Assembly (NCBI GenBank): GCA_028287135.1
Contig: JAQBQE010000002.1
Location: 186,001-250,000, forward strand
Direction of reading: 5' to 3'
DNA length: 64,000 bases
Source of the DNA: Myxococcales bacterium
GTDB taxonomy: Bacteria > Myxococcota_A > Polyangia > Haliangiales > Haliangiaceae
Part shown: positions 53,459 to 64,000 of the stretch, piece after piece
How positions within the stretch are numbered: position 1 is the stretch's first letter
Layout of the letters: every line of letters begins with the position of its first letter
Position numbers and translations under genes: made by a program
Notes under the pieces: generated by a model
Seen by the model: the letters and a program-made list of their open reading frames with translations, nothing else
Told to the model about the DNA's origin: nothing
The model's database searches: none

Positions 53459-53959
53459 GTGATCACGCGCAACATTCACGCGATCATTCAGGCGCGTGAT
53501 GACGCGACGGCGCTCCGTCCTCCCTCGCACAGGGTCGCGGACAGGATCACGGCCTTCACGGGGAGCATGGCGTCGGTCGCGCTGCACGGGTTGTTGTTCG
53601 GCGGCTGGCTGGTGCTCAACGCGGGCGTTGTTCCGGGTGTCACGCCGTGGGATCCGTTCCCGTTCGTGATGCTCGCGATGTGGGCGTCGGTCGAGGCGAT
53701 CTTCCTGACGACGTTCGTGTTGATCAGCCAGAACCGGATGCAGCGGCTTGCCGATCAGCGCGCGGACCTGAACCTGCAGATCGACCTGCTCGCGGAGCAT
53801 GAAGTCACCCGACTCCTCGAGCTGGTCGACGAGATCGCGAAGCGCCTGGGAATCCCGCGGCCACCGGACCGCGAGCTCGAGATGCTCAAAGAGGATGTCG
53901 CGCCGACGACGGTACTCGAACAGATCGAGGAGATCGAGCGCACGCGACACGAGCACTGA
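53459..53959 (+). CDS. DUF1003 membrane protein
   Basis: A protein of about 166 residues. It begins ITRNIHAIIQARDDA, followed by HRVADRITAFTGSMASVALH, the DUF1003 signature. Two membrane segments follow (SVALHGLLFGGWLVLNAGVV; FVMLAMWASVEAIFLTTFVL), then SQNRMQRLADQRADLNLQID, a coiled-coil end. DUF1003 proteins are of unknown function, sometimes linked to metal or stress. The start is placed at GTG 53459 because the sigma-54 element predicts transcription from ~53424; GTG 53426 is in frame and would add 11 residues. Confidence 0.85.
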   Translation: MITRNIHAIIQARDDATALRPPSHRVADRITAFTGSMASVALHGLLFGGWLVLNAGVVPGVTPWDPFPFVMLAMWASVEAIFLTTFVLISQNRMQRLADQRADLNLQIDLLAEHEVTRLLELVDEIAKRLGIPRPPDRELEMLKEDVAPTTVLEQIEEIERTRHEH

Positions 53960-53965
53960 GGTGCG

Positions 53966-55093
53966 CTAGTTGATCCAGGGCGGCCGCGCGGGCTTGTTCG
54001 GATCGCCATCGCTGGTCGGTCCATCTGTCTCGTCGGGCTCCGCGAGCGGATCCTCCCCGGGCCACGGCACGTAGCTCGGTGCGAACACGGCAGATGGGGC
54101 GAGCGCAGCGGCGCGAGCGGCAGTCTCGGCACGCTCGGCCTCGAGGCGCTGCTGCTCTTCGAGATCCCACTGCGCCATCCGCTTGCGGTTCTGCCGCCGG
54201 CGTCGCCAGTACGCGAGGGTCAGCAGGAACGCGCAGAAGATCCACAGCGCGAGGCCGAGGAGCCCGACCGGCATCAGCATGTATCGATTCGTCAGATCGC
54301 TGCGCCACTCCTCGAACAGCTCGCGGAGCGGGCGACCAAACGCGATCTTCGCGGCGCTATCGAGATCGCCGGTGCGGCCGACTTCGGTCAGGAACCGGCG
54401 GAACGGCCAGCGATCGCCATCGTCGTTCTTGTCCTCCCAGCGACCGCGTCGCGACAGGAACCCGACGAAGTCATAGCTCTGCGCGTACGCGCGGTGCGCC
54501 GGAAGCTCCTCGCGCGGGAACGTGCGATCGAGCTCGTCGAGGGAGACCACGCCGCCGAACCATGCCATCCCCGCGAGCGTCTCGGTGCGGTCCCACGACC
54601 ACTCGCCGGAGTGCTGGTACGCGAAGCCTTCGTGCAGCCAATGCGGAGCGCGCGCACCAAGGGCAACGCCGAGCGCGATGTGACCGAGCTCGTGCTTGAG
54701 CGTGCTCATCGGATCGACGAGATTCGCGTTGCGGCGCACTGCGATCGAGATGATGCCGAGGTCGGGATACGCGACACCGATCGCCCACGGCGGGGCACCG
54801 CGTCCAGCTGGCGCGACCGCGGCCAGGTCAGACGAGTCGCGCACGAGGCGGACCTCGATCCGGCGTGGCCGGGGCAGATCGACCAGGTCGGCGGAGATCC
54901 GGGTCAGCGCAGCCTCCGCGCCTTCGGCGAGCTTGGCGGCCTGGGACTCGAGGCCTGACTCGGCGTAGACCGTGACCCGGCCGCGACTCGCAGCCTCGGA
55001 CAGCTGCGGCGCGGCGAGCGCAGGGCGCGCCCAGACGAGCAGCGTCATCACGACGGTGATCAGCCACGCAAACGTACGAGCTCGCATCGTCAT
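53966..55093 (-). CDS. Peptidase-MA-like membrane protein
   Basis: A 375-residue protein: N-terminal signal (MTMRARTFAWLITVVMTLLV...ALAAP), a gluzincin-like domain with the zinc motif in STLKHELGHIALGVA followed by APHWLHEGFAYQHSGEW (HExxH and a downstream Glu), one membrane span near residues 285-310 (LMPVGLLGLALWIFCAFLL), then a charged helical cytoplasmic tail and a Pro-rich end. The active site would face the periplasm. It overlaps the upstream gene by four bases and is the last of a PilZ, PEGA-like, peptidase run. Substrate unknown. Confidence 0.85.
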   Translation of the reverse strand: MTMRARTFAWLITVVMTLLVWARPALAAPQLSEAASRGRVTVYAESGLESQAAKLAEGAEAALTRISADLVDLPRPRRIEVRLVRDSSDLAAVAPAGRGAPPWAIGVAYPDLGIISIAVRRNANLVDPMSTLKHELGHIALGVALGARAPHWLHEGFAYQHSGEWSWDRTETLAGMAWFGGVVSLDELDRTFPREELPAHRAYAQSYDFVGFLSRRGRWEDKNDDGDRWPFRRFLTEVGRTGDLDSAAKIAFGRPLRELFEEWRSDLTNRYMLMPVGLLGLALWIFCAFLLTLAYWRRRRQNRKRMAQWDLEEQQRLEAERAETAARAAALAPSAVFAPSYVPWPGEDPLAEPDETDGPTSDGDPNKPARPPWIN

Positions 55094-56283
55094 GGGTAGT
55101 GGAGCTCCACGTGCTGGGTGTTGCTCGCGGAGTCGTGCAGGTAGAGCAGGGTGGCTCCGCCCACGACCGCACCGAGGATCGTCGCGTAGACCCACCACTT
55201 CGTGGGTTCATCGACGCGATCCTTGCCGCCGCGGAGCTTTGGATCCTCGAGCAGCAACGGCTGATCGGGGTCGGGTGCGCGGTCGGCCCAGGTCTGGACG
55301 CGGTCCGCGATCACCGCGACCAGGCGCGGTGCATCGGCGAGCTCTCCGGTTCCGTCCTCACCACCGAGCAGACGCGGCGGCTCGGAGCGTCCCACCCGGC
55401 CCCACGCCTGGATCTGATCGCCACGGCGTACGATCGCGACGCGCGCGTTGACAGCGAGCAGCGCCTCGCCGAGCTCGGCTGGAGCGGGCAGGGTGCCGCG
55501 CCAGCTCGCGACCCGCTGCGCGAGGGCGGCGTACGCGCCCCGCTGTTCTGGCATCGGCACGGTGATCGTCGTCTGCGTGCGCACCGCGGTGCCTGCGGCC
55601 CAGCCCCGACGCGTGCCGGCGGACGCCGCGATCACGTGCTCGCCGGCGCGGACATGGGTCTTGAGCGGCGAGGTCCCGACCCGCTGGAAGTCGATCCAGA
55701 TCGCGGCGCCGGGGACCTCGGCCTTGATCTCGAGCGGAACCATGTCGTGGTCGAGCACCGCGTCGACCTCGGGGTACCGGGTCCACACATCGAGGGGGAC
55801 CTCGGCAGGACGCGGGCCGAGCGCTCGCAGGCGCGCGGTGGCGGTCATCGCTGCATCGGAATCGCCCATGCGGTCGGCGCACAGCAGCCGATAGGTCCAG
55901 GCACGCGTGAGCTCGGGGACGGCACGGCCCGCTGCCTGGCGCGCGGCTGCGATCCCGATCGCGGTCTGGCTCGCGACGATCGTCGCCGGGCAGTCGAGGG
56001 CGCCGAACGCGCGCTGCGCATCGCCGATCGCGACAGCGAGCTGGAGCTCATCAGGCTCGGTGCTCTGGCCGCCGAGGGCATCCTCGACACCATCGCCGAG
56101 CACCGGTTCGAGTCCACCCGCAACGATCGCCGCCGCGAGCTTCTGCCGGACCGCAGCATCGGAAGGTCCGAGATCGAACACCGCAACGCGCTCACGTGGC
56201 GCGGCGGTGGCGGTGGTCGCGACGAGCGCGACCGCTGCCAGAGCTAGGCTGCCAGCGACTTGAAGTACTCGTTCAACGCCCAT
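55090..56283 (-). CDS. Exported PEGA-like protein with C-terminal membrane span
   Basis: A 397-residue protein. Signal MGVERVLQVAGSLALAAVAL, cleaved near AAPRE. A periplasmic N-terminal half (RVAVFDLGPSDAAVRQKLAA) resembles the helical sensory regions of other myxobacterial exported proteins. A PEGA-type beta domain sits near residues 195-245 (AAIWIDFQRVGTSPLKTHVR, AGEHVIAASAGTRRGW). A C-terminal membrane segment lies close to the end (WWVYATILGAVVGGATLLYL). It overlaps the PilZ gene start region by 40 bases and the peptidase gene by four. Probably structural or signalling in the envelope. Confidence 0.78.
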   Translation of the reverse strand: MGVERVLQVAGSLALAAVALVATTATAAPRERVAVFDLGPSDAAVRQKLAAAIVAGGLEPVLGDGVEDALGGQSTEPDELQLAVAIGDAQRAFGALDCPATIVASQTAIGIAAARQAAGRAVPELTRAWTYRLLCADRMGDSDAAMTATARLRALGPRPAEVPLDVWTRYPEVDAVLDHDMVPLEIKAEVPGAAIWIDFQRVGTSPLKTHVRAGEHVIAASAGTRRGWAAGTAVRTQTTITVPMPEQRGAYAALAQRVASWRGTLPAPAELGEALLAVNARVAIVRRGDQIQAWGRVGRSEPPRLLGGEDGTGELADAPRLVAVIADRVQTWADRAPDPDQPLLLEDPKLRGGKDRVDEPTKWWVYATILGAVVGGATLLYLHDSASNTQHVELHYP

Positions 56284-56555
56284 ACGTCACGCGCCCGCAA
56301 TCCGTCGAACTGGACGCCGACCGAGGTCGTGTCGGCCCAACGCACGGTCGCGCCGATCTCGATCGCATCCGCGGCGGTCGGGACCTTGAACGTGAGGTTG
56401 ACGCGCTCGCCCATGGCATGACGCTTCGACGCGGTGATCAGCGCACCGCCGAGCGAGAGGTTCATGATCGTGCAGGCCTCGTTGGCGCCCGTGATCGCGA
56501 GCGTGGCCTGGACCGAGACTACGTAACGTGCAGATGTACGGCGATTGTCGGCCAC
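56244..56555 (-). CDS. PilZ-domain protein
   Basis: A 103-residue single-domain protein. It begins ADNRRTSARYVV (RxxxR-like arginines) and contains CTIMNLSLGGALI, the D/NxSxxG motif (N-L-S-L-G-G), so c-di-GMP binding is plausible. It ends DVWALNEYFKSLAA. Starts at GTG 56553-56555. It precedes the PEGA-like exported protein and the peptidase on the same strand, with overlapping frames, so the three are probably expressed together. Confidence 0.9.
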   Translation of the reverse strand: MADNRRTSARYVVSVQATLAITGANEACTIMNLSLGGALITASKRHAMGERVNLTFKVPTAADAIEIGATVRWADTTSVGVQFDGLRARDVWALNEYFKSLAA

Positions 56556-56673
56556 GGATATCCCTCGTGACCATTGTATGCGGTGCGGCCGCGAACATCA
56601 TCGAGTGCGACCGGGGATCCACTCGGAAAAGCATGGATCCGAATCGGCGGCGCGCACCTACCTGATGTGGCGG

Positions 56674-57777
56674 CTACGACAGCTTGATGTCGATGTAGGC
56701 CTTCTTGCGCAGCTCCTCGAGCCAGACCTGCGTCTGCTTGTCCATCTCCTTGCGGCGGAGCTCACGGGACAGCTGCTCCTTCATCTCGGGGAATGGCTTG
56801 AGGTTCGACGTCTGGACCTCGGTCACGTTGAACACGTGGAGGCCCTGCGGGCCGGTCACCGGGCCGCGGATGTCACCCTTCTCCATCGCGAACACGATCG
56901 GCTCCCACTCGGGGTTCGCCATGCTGCCGCGCTGGAAGTAGCCGAGCTCGCCGCCGGTCGCCTTCGTGCTGACGTCATCGGAGACGTCGGCCGCGACCTT
57001 GGCGAAGTCCTCGCCACCCTTGATCCGGTCCATCGCCTTGGCCGCCTTGTCCTTGGCCTCGGCGATCTGCTGCTCGGTCGGGTGCTCGGGAAGCTTGAAC
57101 AGGATGTGCGACAGCTTGACCGCGCTGACCGAGTCACTGCGGCGCTGCATCTGATCGTACTTCGCGCGGATGTCCTCGTCGGTGATGTTGACCTTGTGGG
57201 CAACCAGCTGGTTGACCGCGCGCAGCCGGAGCAGCTGGCGGCGGAGGTCCTGCTTGTAGTTCGCGACCGTGTAGCCCTGCGCGGCGAGCACCTGCGCGAG
57301 CGCGGCGTCATCGAGGTTGTTCGTCGACTTGATCTCGTCGAGCGCGGCCTGGACCTCGCTCGATTCGACCTCGATCTTCGCGGCCTCGGCGGCCTGGACG
57401 ATGAGCTCCTCGTTGACCATCTCGTCGAGCACCTGGCTGCGCAGCTTCTCGATCCGGCGATCGCGCTCCTTGGGATCGGCGATCTGCTGCGCTTCGCCGA
57501 GCACCGGGATCATCCGCGCCTCGAGCTCGCTGCGCAGGACGATCGCGTCGTTGATCACGGCGACCACGCGCTCGAAGATGATCTTCTTGCCGGCATTGGG
57601 CGACGTGGTCGGAGCCGCGGTCGCGGGCTTCGTCGGGGTCGTGGGGGCCGTCGGTGCGGCCGGGGGCGTGGTCGTGGTCGGCGCCTTGGCGGCGTCGTCC
57701 GGAGCAGCCATGGCAAACGTCGGTGCACCGAGGGTGAGACCGGCGACGATCAGGAGCTGCAGCTTGCGCACGACCAT
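56674..57777 (-). CDS. surA: SurA-like periplasmic peptidyl-prolyl isomerase/chaperone
   Basis: A 367-residue exported protein: signal MVVRKLQLLIVAGLTLGAPT, Thr/Pro-rich linker to ~60, SurA N-terminal chaperone domain (FERVVAVINDAIVLRSELEA, VLDEMVNEELIVQAAEA), then one parvulin domain around residues 225-330 (KLSHILFKLP, GGELGYFQRGSM, GPQGLHVFNVTEV). It helps outer-membrane proteins fold. ATG 57775-57777 is preferred for its AGG-containing upstream region; the frame also opens at 57813 and would then overlap the upstream gene by four bases. The gene order mfd, PpiC lipoprotein, SurA is shared with other deltaproteobacterial groups. The symbol is by domain layout. Confidence 0.9.
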   Translation of the reverse strand: MVVRKLQLLIVAGLTLGAPTFAMAAPDDAAKAPTTTTPPAAPTAPTTPTKPATAAPTTSPNAGKKIIFERVVAVINDAIVLRSELEARMIPVLGEAQQIADPKERDRRIEKLRSQVLDEMVNEELIVQAAEAAKIEVESSEVQAALDEIKSTNNLDDAALAQVLAAQGYTVANYKQDLRRQLLRLRAVNQLVAHKVNITDEDIRAKYDQMQRRSDSVSAVKLSHILFKLPEHPTEQQIAEAKDKAAKAMDRIKGGEDFAKVAADVSDDVSTKATGGELGYFQRGSMANPEWEPIVFAMEKGDIRGPVTGPQGLHVFNVTEVQTSNLKPFPEMKEQLSRELRRKEMDKQTQVWLEELRKKAYIDIKLS

Positions 57778-57809
57778 TGTGACCTGTCTTCCAGGGTTTC
57801 CGTTGCCCG

Positions 57810-58883
57810 TCATGGGGCGGGCTTCTCGGCTCCCGTGCCACCCGGAACCGGGTCGACAGGGGCATTCGGAGGTGGCGGGGGCGTCTGCGCACCTCCCATC
57901 GCGGGCGGCGTGAGGTCGTGGCCGTGTCCGTCATCGACGGCGGTCGACGTATCGATCCGTACGCGTGCGAGATTGGCCTCGTTGATCTCGATCTTCGACG
58001 AGCTCCTGAGCCCATCGACGAAGTCCTTCTGCGCCTTCATCCGGCTGTCGCGAAACAGCTTGTTTCTGATCGCGGGCTTCGCATCCTCGAACGACTTGGT
58101 CATCGACTTGCGCCGGCCGGTCTGCTTCAGCACGTAGAACGTGCCGTTACCGGCATCGATCGTGGTCGACACATCGCCCGTGTTGATCAACGCGAACGCA
58201 CCCTTGACCACCGGCGCGGGGAGCTCCTTGGTCTGCGCATCGAAGTAGCGCAGGTCGCCACCGGCAAGCTTGGTGTCCTCGTCGCTCGTGTACTTCATCA
58301 CGAGATCGCGAAAGCCCTTGTTCGTCTTGCCGGCCTCGCCGCGCGCCTCGAGGGCAACACGATCTGCCTGCGCGCGGTTCTTGAGGATGATCGCGGACAC
58401 CCGGACCTCCTCGGGCTTCACGTACTCGGCGAGATTTGCGTCGTAGTACGCCTTCATGTCGGCGTCGGGCACGGTCTCGGCGGTGACCTTTGCGTCGAAC
58501 TCGTCGCGCATCAGCTTCTGGATCATCACCTGCTTCATCGTGCGGACGACCTCGGGATCCTTGTCGAGGCCGCGCTTGTAGGCTTCCTTCGCGAGCACCT
58601 CGAACCGGATCAGCGAGTCGAGAAACTCCTTCTTCTGCTCGAGCGACGTGTAGCGCGCACGGATGTACGGCGACTGCCGGTTGATCCGCTCCTGGAACTC
58701 GCCGAGCGTGATCGTGACGTTGTCGATCTTCGCGAGCGGCTGGCTCAGCTCCTCGACGTTCTGCGGCGGCGCAGACGGTGCGCCGGGGCCACGGCTCGGG
58801 GCGGCCTGTGCGTCTTCGGCCTTCTTCTGGCAGCCGCACAGCGCTGCGCACGCGAGGAGGACCACGACAGGAACCCTAGTCAT
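57810..58883 (-). CDS. PpiC-type peptidyl-prolyl isomerase lipoprotein
   Basis: A 357-residue lipoprotein: signal MTRVPVVVLLACAALCGC, SurA-N-like helical domain (IDNVTITLGEFQERINRQSP, SLIRFEVLAKEAYKRGLDKD), and parvulin domain around residues 175-280 (VRVSAIILKNRAQADRVALE, LAGGDLRYFDAQTKELPAPV, TFYVLKQTGR). Acts in the periplasm in maturation of envelope proteins. It lies 10 bases after mfd and 32 before the SurA-type gene. Pro-rich tail. Confidence 0.9.
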   Translation of the reverse strand: MTRVPVVVLLACAALCGCQKKAEDAQAAPSRGPGAPSAPPQNVEELSQPLAKIDNVTITLGEFQERINRQSPYIRARYTSLEQKKEFLDSLIRFEVLAKEAYKRGLDKDPEVVRTMKQVMIQKLMRDEFDAKVTAETVPDADMKAYYDANLAEYVKPEEVRVSAIILKNRAQADRVALEARGEAGKTNKGFRDLVMKYTSDEDTKLAGGDLRYFDAQTKELPAPVVKGAFALINTGDVSTTIDAGNGTFYVLKQTGRRKSMTKSFEDAKPAIRNKLFRDSRMKAQKDFVDGLRSSSKIEINEANLARVRIDTSTAVDDGHGHDLTPPAMGGAQTPPPPPNAPVDPVPGGTGAEKPAP

Positions 58884-58893
58884 CACAATGACT

Positions 58894-62484
<3,591 letters not shown>

Positions 62485-62529
62485 CGGCGCGGAACCCTAG
62501 CACTTCACCGCAGTCGCGCCTCCACGGCC

Positions 62530-63303
62530 TCAGGGCGAACGCGCGCAGCGAAAGCCGAGGTATGCCTCGGGCACCATCGGGTCCTCGGACGCTCGACCCG
62601 CCGTCCGTACGTTGCGTGGCGTGTTTCCGTAGTAGCCCCCTCGCACGGAGCGCGACGTTCCGTTCGGAGGGCCCTGCGGGTCGTTTGTCGGGCTCGTCGT
62701 GTAGTACGTCGGGTCGAACCAGTCCTGGGTCCACTCCCAGACATTGCCGGCCATGTCGAAGGCGCCATAGGGACTACGGCCCGAAGGACGCGAGCCGACC
62801 GGCAGCGGCTCGGCGCCAGCGCAGAGGTCGAAGATCGCGAGATCGCACGTCGGCGCCGCCTCGCCCCAGGGATACGTGCGGCCATCGTCGCCCCGTGCGG
62901 CCTTCTCCCACTCCGCCTCGGTGGGTAGGCGCTTCCCGTCGAACGCGCAGTACGCATCGGCCTGTGACCACGTCACCTGTCGCACGGGATGGTCAGGTGT
63001 CAGATCCGGATCGAAGTCGGTTGCGGGATGGGTGCAGGCCCCGCTCGTCACACAGCGCGCGTAGGCGAGCTGGGTCACTTCGGTCTGGTCGATGGAGAAC
63101 GCGGACAGGGTCACGACGTGGACCGGATCTTCGATAGTCCTGCAGTCCGCCTCGTTGGGGACACGGCAACCCATCGTGAACGGACCCGCGGCGACGAGGA
63201 CCTCGGTCGCGACCGCCGCGGCATCGCTGGCAGCGCCGAATCCGATCCGCCCGCATCCCGCGAGCATGACGAGCCCGAGCCTCCCGACGCGACCTACCCT
63301 CAT
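62530..63303 (-). CDS. Lipoprotein with formylglycine-generating-enzyme (SUMF1/FGE-like) fold
   Basis: A 257-residue protein with lipoprotein signal MRVGRVGRLGLVMLAGC and an FGE-type domain: FSIDQTEVTQLAYARCV, HPVRQVTWSQADAYCAFDGK, RLPTEAEWEKAARG, AFDMAGNVWEWTQDWFDP, SVRGGYYGN and YLGFRCARSP. The catalytic paired cysteines of true FGE are not evident, so a binding or structural role is more likely than sulfatase activation. Starts at ATG 63301-63303; ATGs at 63312 and 63315 are possible. Confidence 0.9.
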   Translation of the reverse strand: MRVGRVGRLGLVMLAGCGRIGFGAASDAAAVATEVLVAAGPFTMGCRVPNEADCRTIEDPVHVVTLSAFSIDQTEVTQLAYARCVTSGACTHPATDFDPDLTPDHPVRQVTWSQADAYCAFDGKRLPTEAEWEKAARGDDGRTYPWGEAAPTCDLAIFDLCAGAEPLPVGSRPSGRSPYGAFDMAGNVWEWTQDWFDPTYYTTSPTNDPQGPPNGTSRSVRGGYYGNTPRNVRTAGRASEDPMVPEAYLGFRCARSP

Positions 63304-63374
63304 GCCGATCATCATCGCACGTGCAGCTTTCGACGTGGCCTGCGTCCATGTCGACGTGTCGCGGGTAGCGCCGC

Positions 63375-63962
63375 TCAGAGCTTGTAGCCGCGCTTGAGCA
63401 GCTGCCGCGCATCGGCCGCGAACGCCTCGGGGCCAGGCACCTCGAACTCGAAGGTATCGGCGAGCCGGTCGATGACGTTGAAGGCGAAGCACACCGCGAG
63501 CGCATCCTCGATCTGCTCGCGGGAGACGCCGGCATCGAGCAGCGCGCGCATTGTCGCGGGCGTGACGCTCGCGTGATCCGTGGTCACCGTGCGCAGCATG
63601 CGCAGGGTCAGGCGCAGCTTCTCGTCGATCGGCGCGGTGTCGAGATCCGCGAGCACCGCGGCGACCTTGTCAGCTTCTCCGTAGGCCTGCACCGCGACCG
63701 CGGTGTGAGCACACGTTCAAAAGTCGCATTCGTTGACCTTCGACACGAACGCCGCCATCAGCTCGCGGTCGCCCACCGACCACGCGGACGGTCCACGCAG
63801 ACAGTCCTGGAACACGCGGGACATCGGCTCCCCGAAGAACTCCGGCCGATACAGCAGGGTCTTGATCACATCGGGGGGCGGCTTGCGCGAGACCACACCG
63901 ATGAACCGCAGGAGCGCCTTGTGGCGGAGGCGATGACCGTCGTCGAGGACCGCGAGCCTCAC
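63375..63962 (-). CDS. Carboxymuconolactone decarboxylase/AhpD-fold protein, probable selenoprotein (Sec at in-frame TGA)
   Basis: The frame runs from GTG 63960-63962 to the stop at 63375-63377 as 195 residues if the single TGA at 63717-63719 is decoded. Before it the sequence is WSVGDRELMAAFVSKVNECDF; after it, TCAHTAVAVQAYGEADKVAA. In AhpD/CMD proteins this segment is C-x-x-C-x-x-x-H, and the TGA sits exactly where the second, peroxidatic Cys should be (C79, U82, H86). The frame is unbroken on both sides, with family-like sequence throughout. A hairpin with a GGUC loop follows (63690-63705). Likely a peroxidase or thiol-disulphide enzyme. Its GTG overlaps the stop of an upstream gene. A nonsense mutation is the alternative. 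Confidence 0.8.
63690..63705 (-). promoter_or_regulatory. Candidate bacterial SECIS hairpin
   Basis: Starting 11 bases after the TGA on the minus strand, CACCGC-GGTC-GCGGTG forms a perfect 6-bp stem with a GGUC loop. The loop lies 17-20 bases downstream of the TGA, in the window for SelB-recognised SECIS elements, and places G in the first two loop positions. A 2x2 mismatch and a short lower stem (GCU/GGC) can extend it. The GGUC loop resembles that of E. coli fdhF. Confidence 0.6.
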
Positions 63963-64000
63963 GACCGGCCCTCGAGCGCCGCGGTCAGCGCCGCGTGTGC
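63959..64000 (-). CDS. 3' end of a gene running off the right edge
   Basis: On the minus strand the frame reads AHAALTAALEGRS and ends in a TGA at 63959-63961 that overlaps the GTG of the probable selenoprotein gene (GTGA). Only 13 residues are visible, so the product cannot be named. The overlap indicates that the two genes are co-transcribed. Confidence 0.5.
   Translation of the reverse strand, partial: AHAALTAALEGRS

Noticed and set aside
62530-63303. Assignment as an active sulfatase-modifying enzyme
   Set aside because: The overall fold fits, but the catalytic Cys pair is not evident and the protein is a lipoprotein, so only the fold is claimed.

Overview
The window is a GC-rich chromosomal stretch (about two thirds G+C by eye) with very dense coding, many GTG starts and many 1-4 bp start/stop overlaps. 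Its content points to a myxobacterium (phylum Myxococcota, possibly the Haliangium/Kofleria side; the rank is inference). It has Hanks-type Ser/Thr kinases, a PP2C phosphatase, NtrC-type sigma-54 regulation, PilZ proteins, a caspase-fold protein, many short lipoproteins, DUF1003 and DHCW-cupin proteins. I see no rRNA, tRNA, CRISPR array, insertion sequence or prophage.

Layout. 1-7.4 kb: a minus-strand run of receiver-like protein, PilZ/J-domain/TPR protein, Hsp70, GbsR-type regulator and an ABC-2 exporter (ATPase plus two permeases). 7.4-8.2 kb: wreck of a penicillin acylase. 8.2-11.4 kb: hemE, a HemY-type protoporphyrinogen oxidase and a lipoprotein. 11.6-15.8 kb: Rsm22-like methyltransferase, PP2C phosphatase, orphan DNA methyltransferase and two small overlapping genes. 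16.1-20.0 kb: operon of caspase-fold protein, Cys-rich secreted protein, ECF sigma factor and anti-sigma factor. 20.1-28.9 kb: DNA polymerase IV, CopD/HemJ-like membrane protein, DHH phosphoesterase, M1 aminopeptidase with HEAT repeats, kinase, aspartate-type aminotransferase, coaD, rsmD. 28.9-33.7 kb: acyl-CoA-ligase-like protein, unknown protein, lipoprotein and a FliI/SctN-type ATPase with a FliH/SctL-like N-terminal coiled coil. 34.0-39.8 kb: large STAND/TPR/winged-helix regulator overlapping a gene with a histone-H1-like tail, lipoprotein, DHCW cupin, Tat-exported dienelactone hydrolase. 39.8-42.1 kb: gene fragments around an SPFH/Band-7 gene.

42.1-53.9 kb is a coherent TonB module: sensor kinase, ExbB, ExbD, TonB, NtrC-type regulator and receiver protein on one strand, then a membrane kinase, a lipoprotein and a TonB-dependent receptor that carries its own TonB-like N-terminal domain. 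The exbB gene and the receptor gene each have a sigma-54 type -24/-12 element, and upstream of each lies a cluster of the same palindrome (GGACA-N2-TGTCC). The adjacent NtrC-type protein is the obvious candidate activator. A third -24/-12 element precedes the DUF1003 gene.

53.9-63.3 kb: peptidase-MA-like membrane protein, PEGA-like exported protein, PilZ protein, the mfd / PpiC lipoprotein / SurA-type chaperone cluster and a formylglycine-generating-enzyme-fold lipoprotein. At the right edge is a carboxymuconolactone decarboxylase/AhpD-fold gene whose reading frame is interrupted by one TGA exactly at the second Cys of the CxxC motif. A hairpin with a GGUC loop follows the TGA, so this is a probable selenoprotein and the strongest single observation here.
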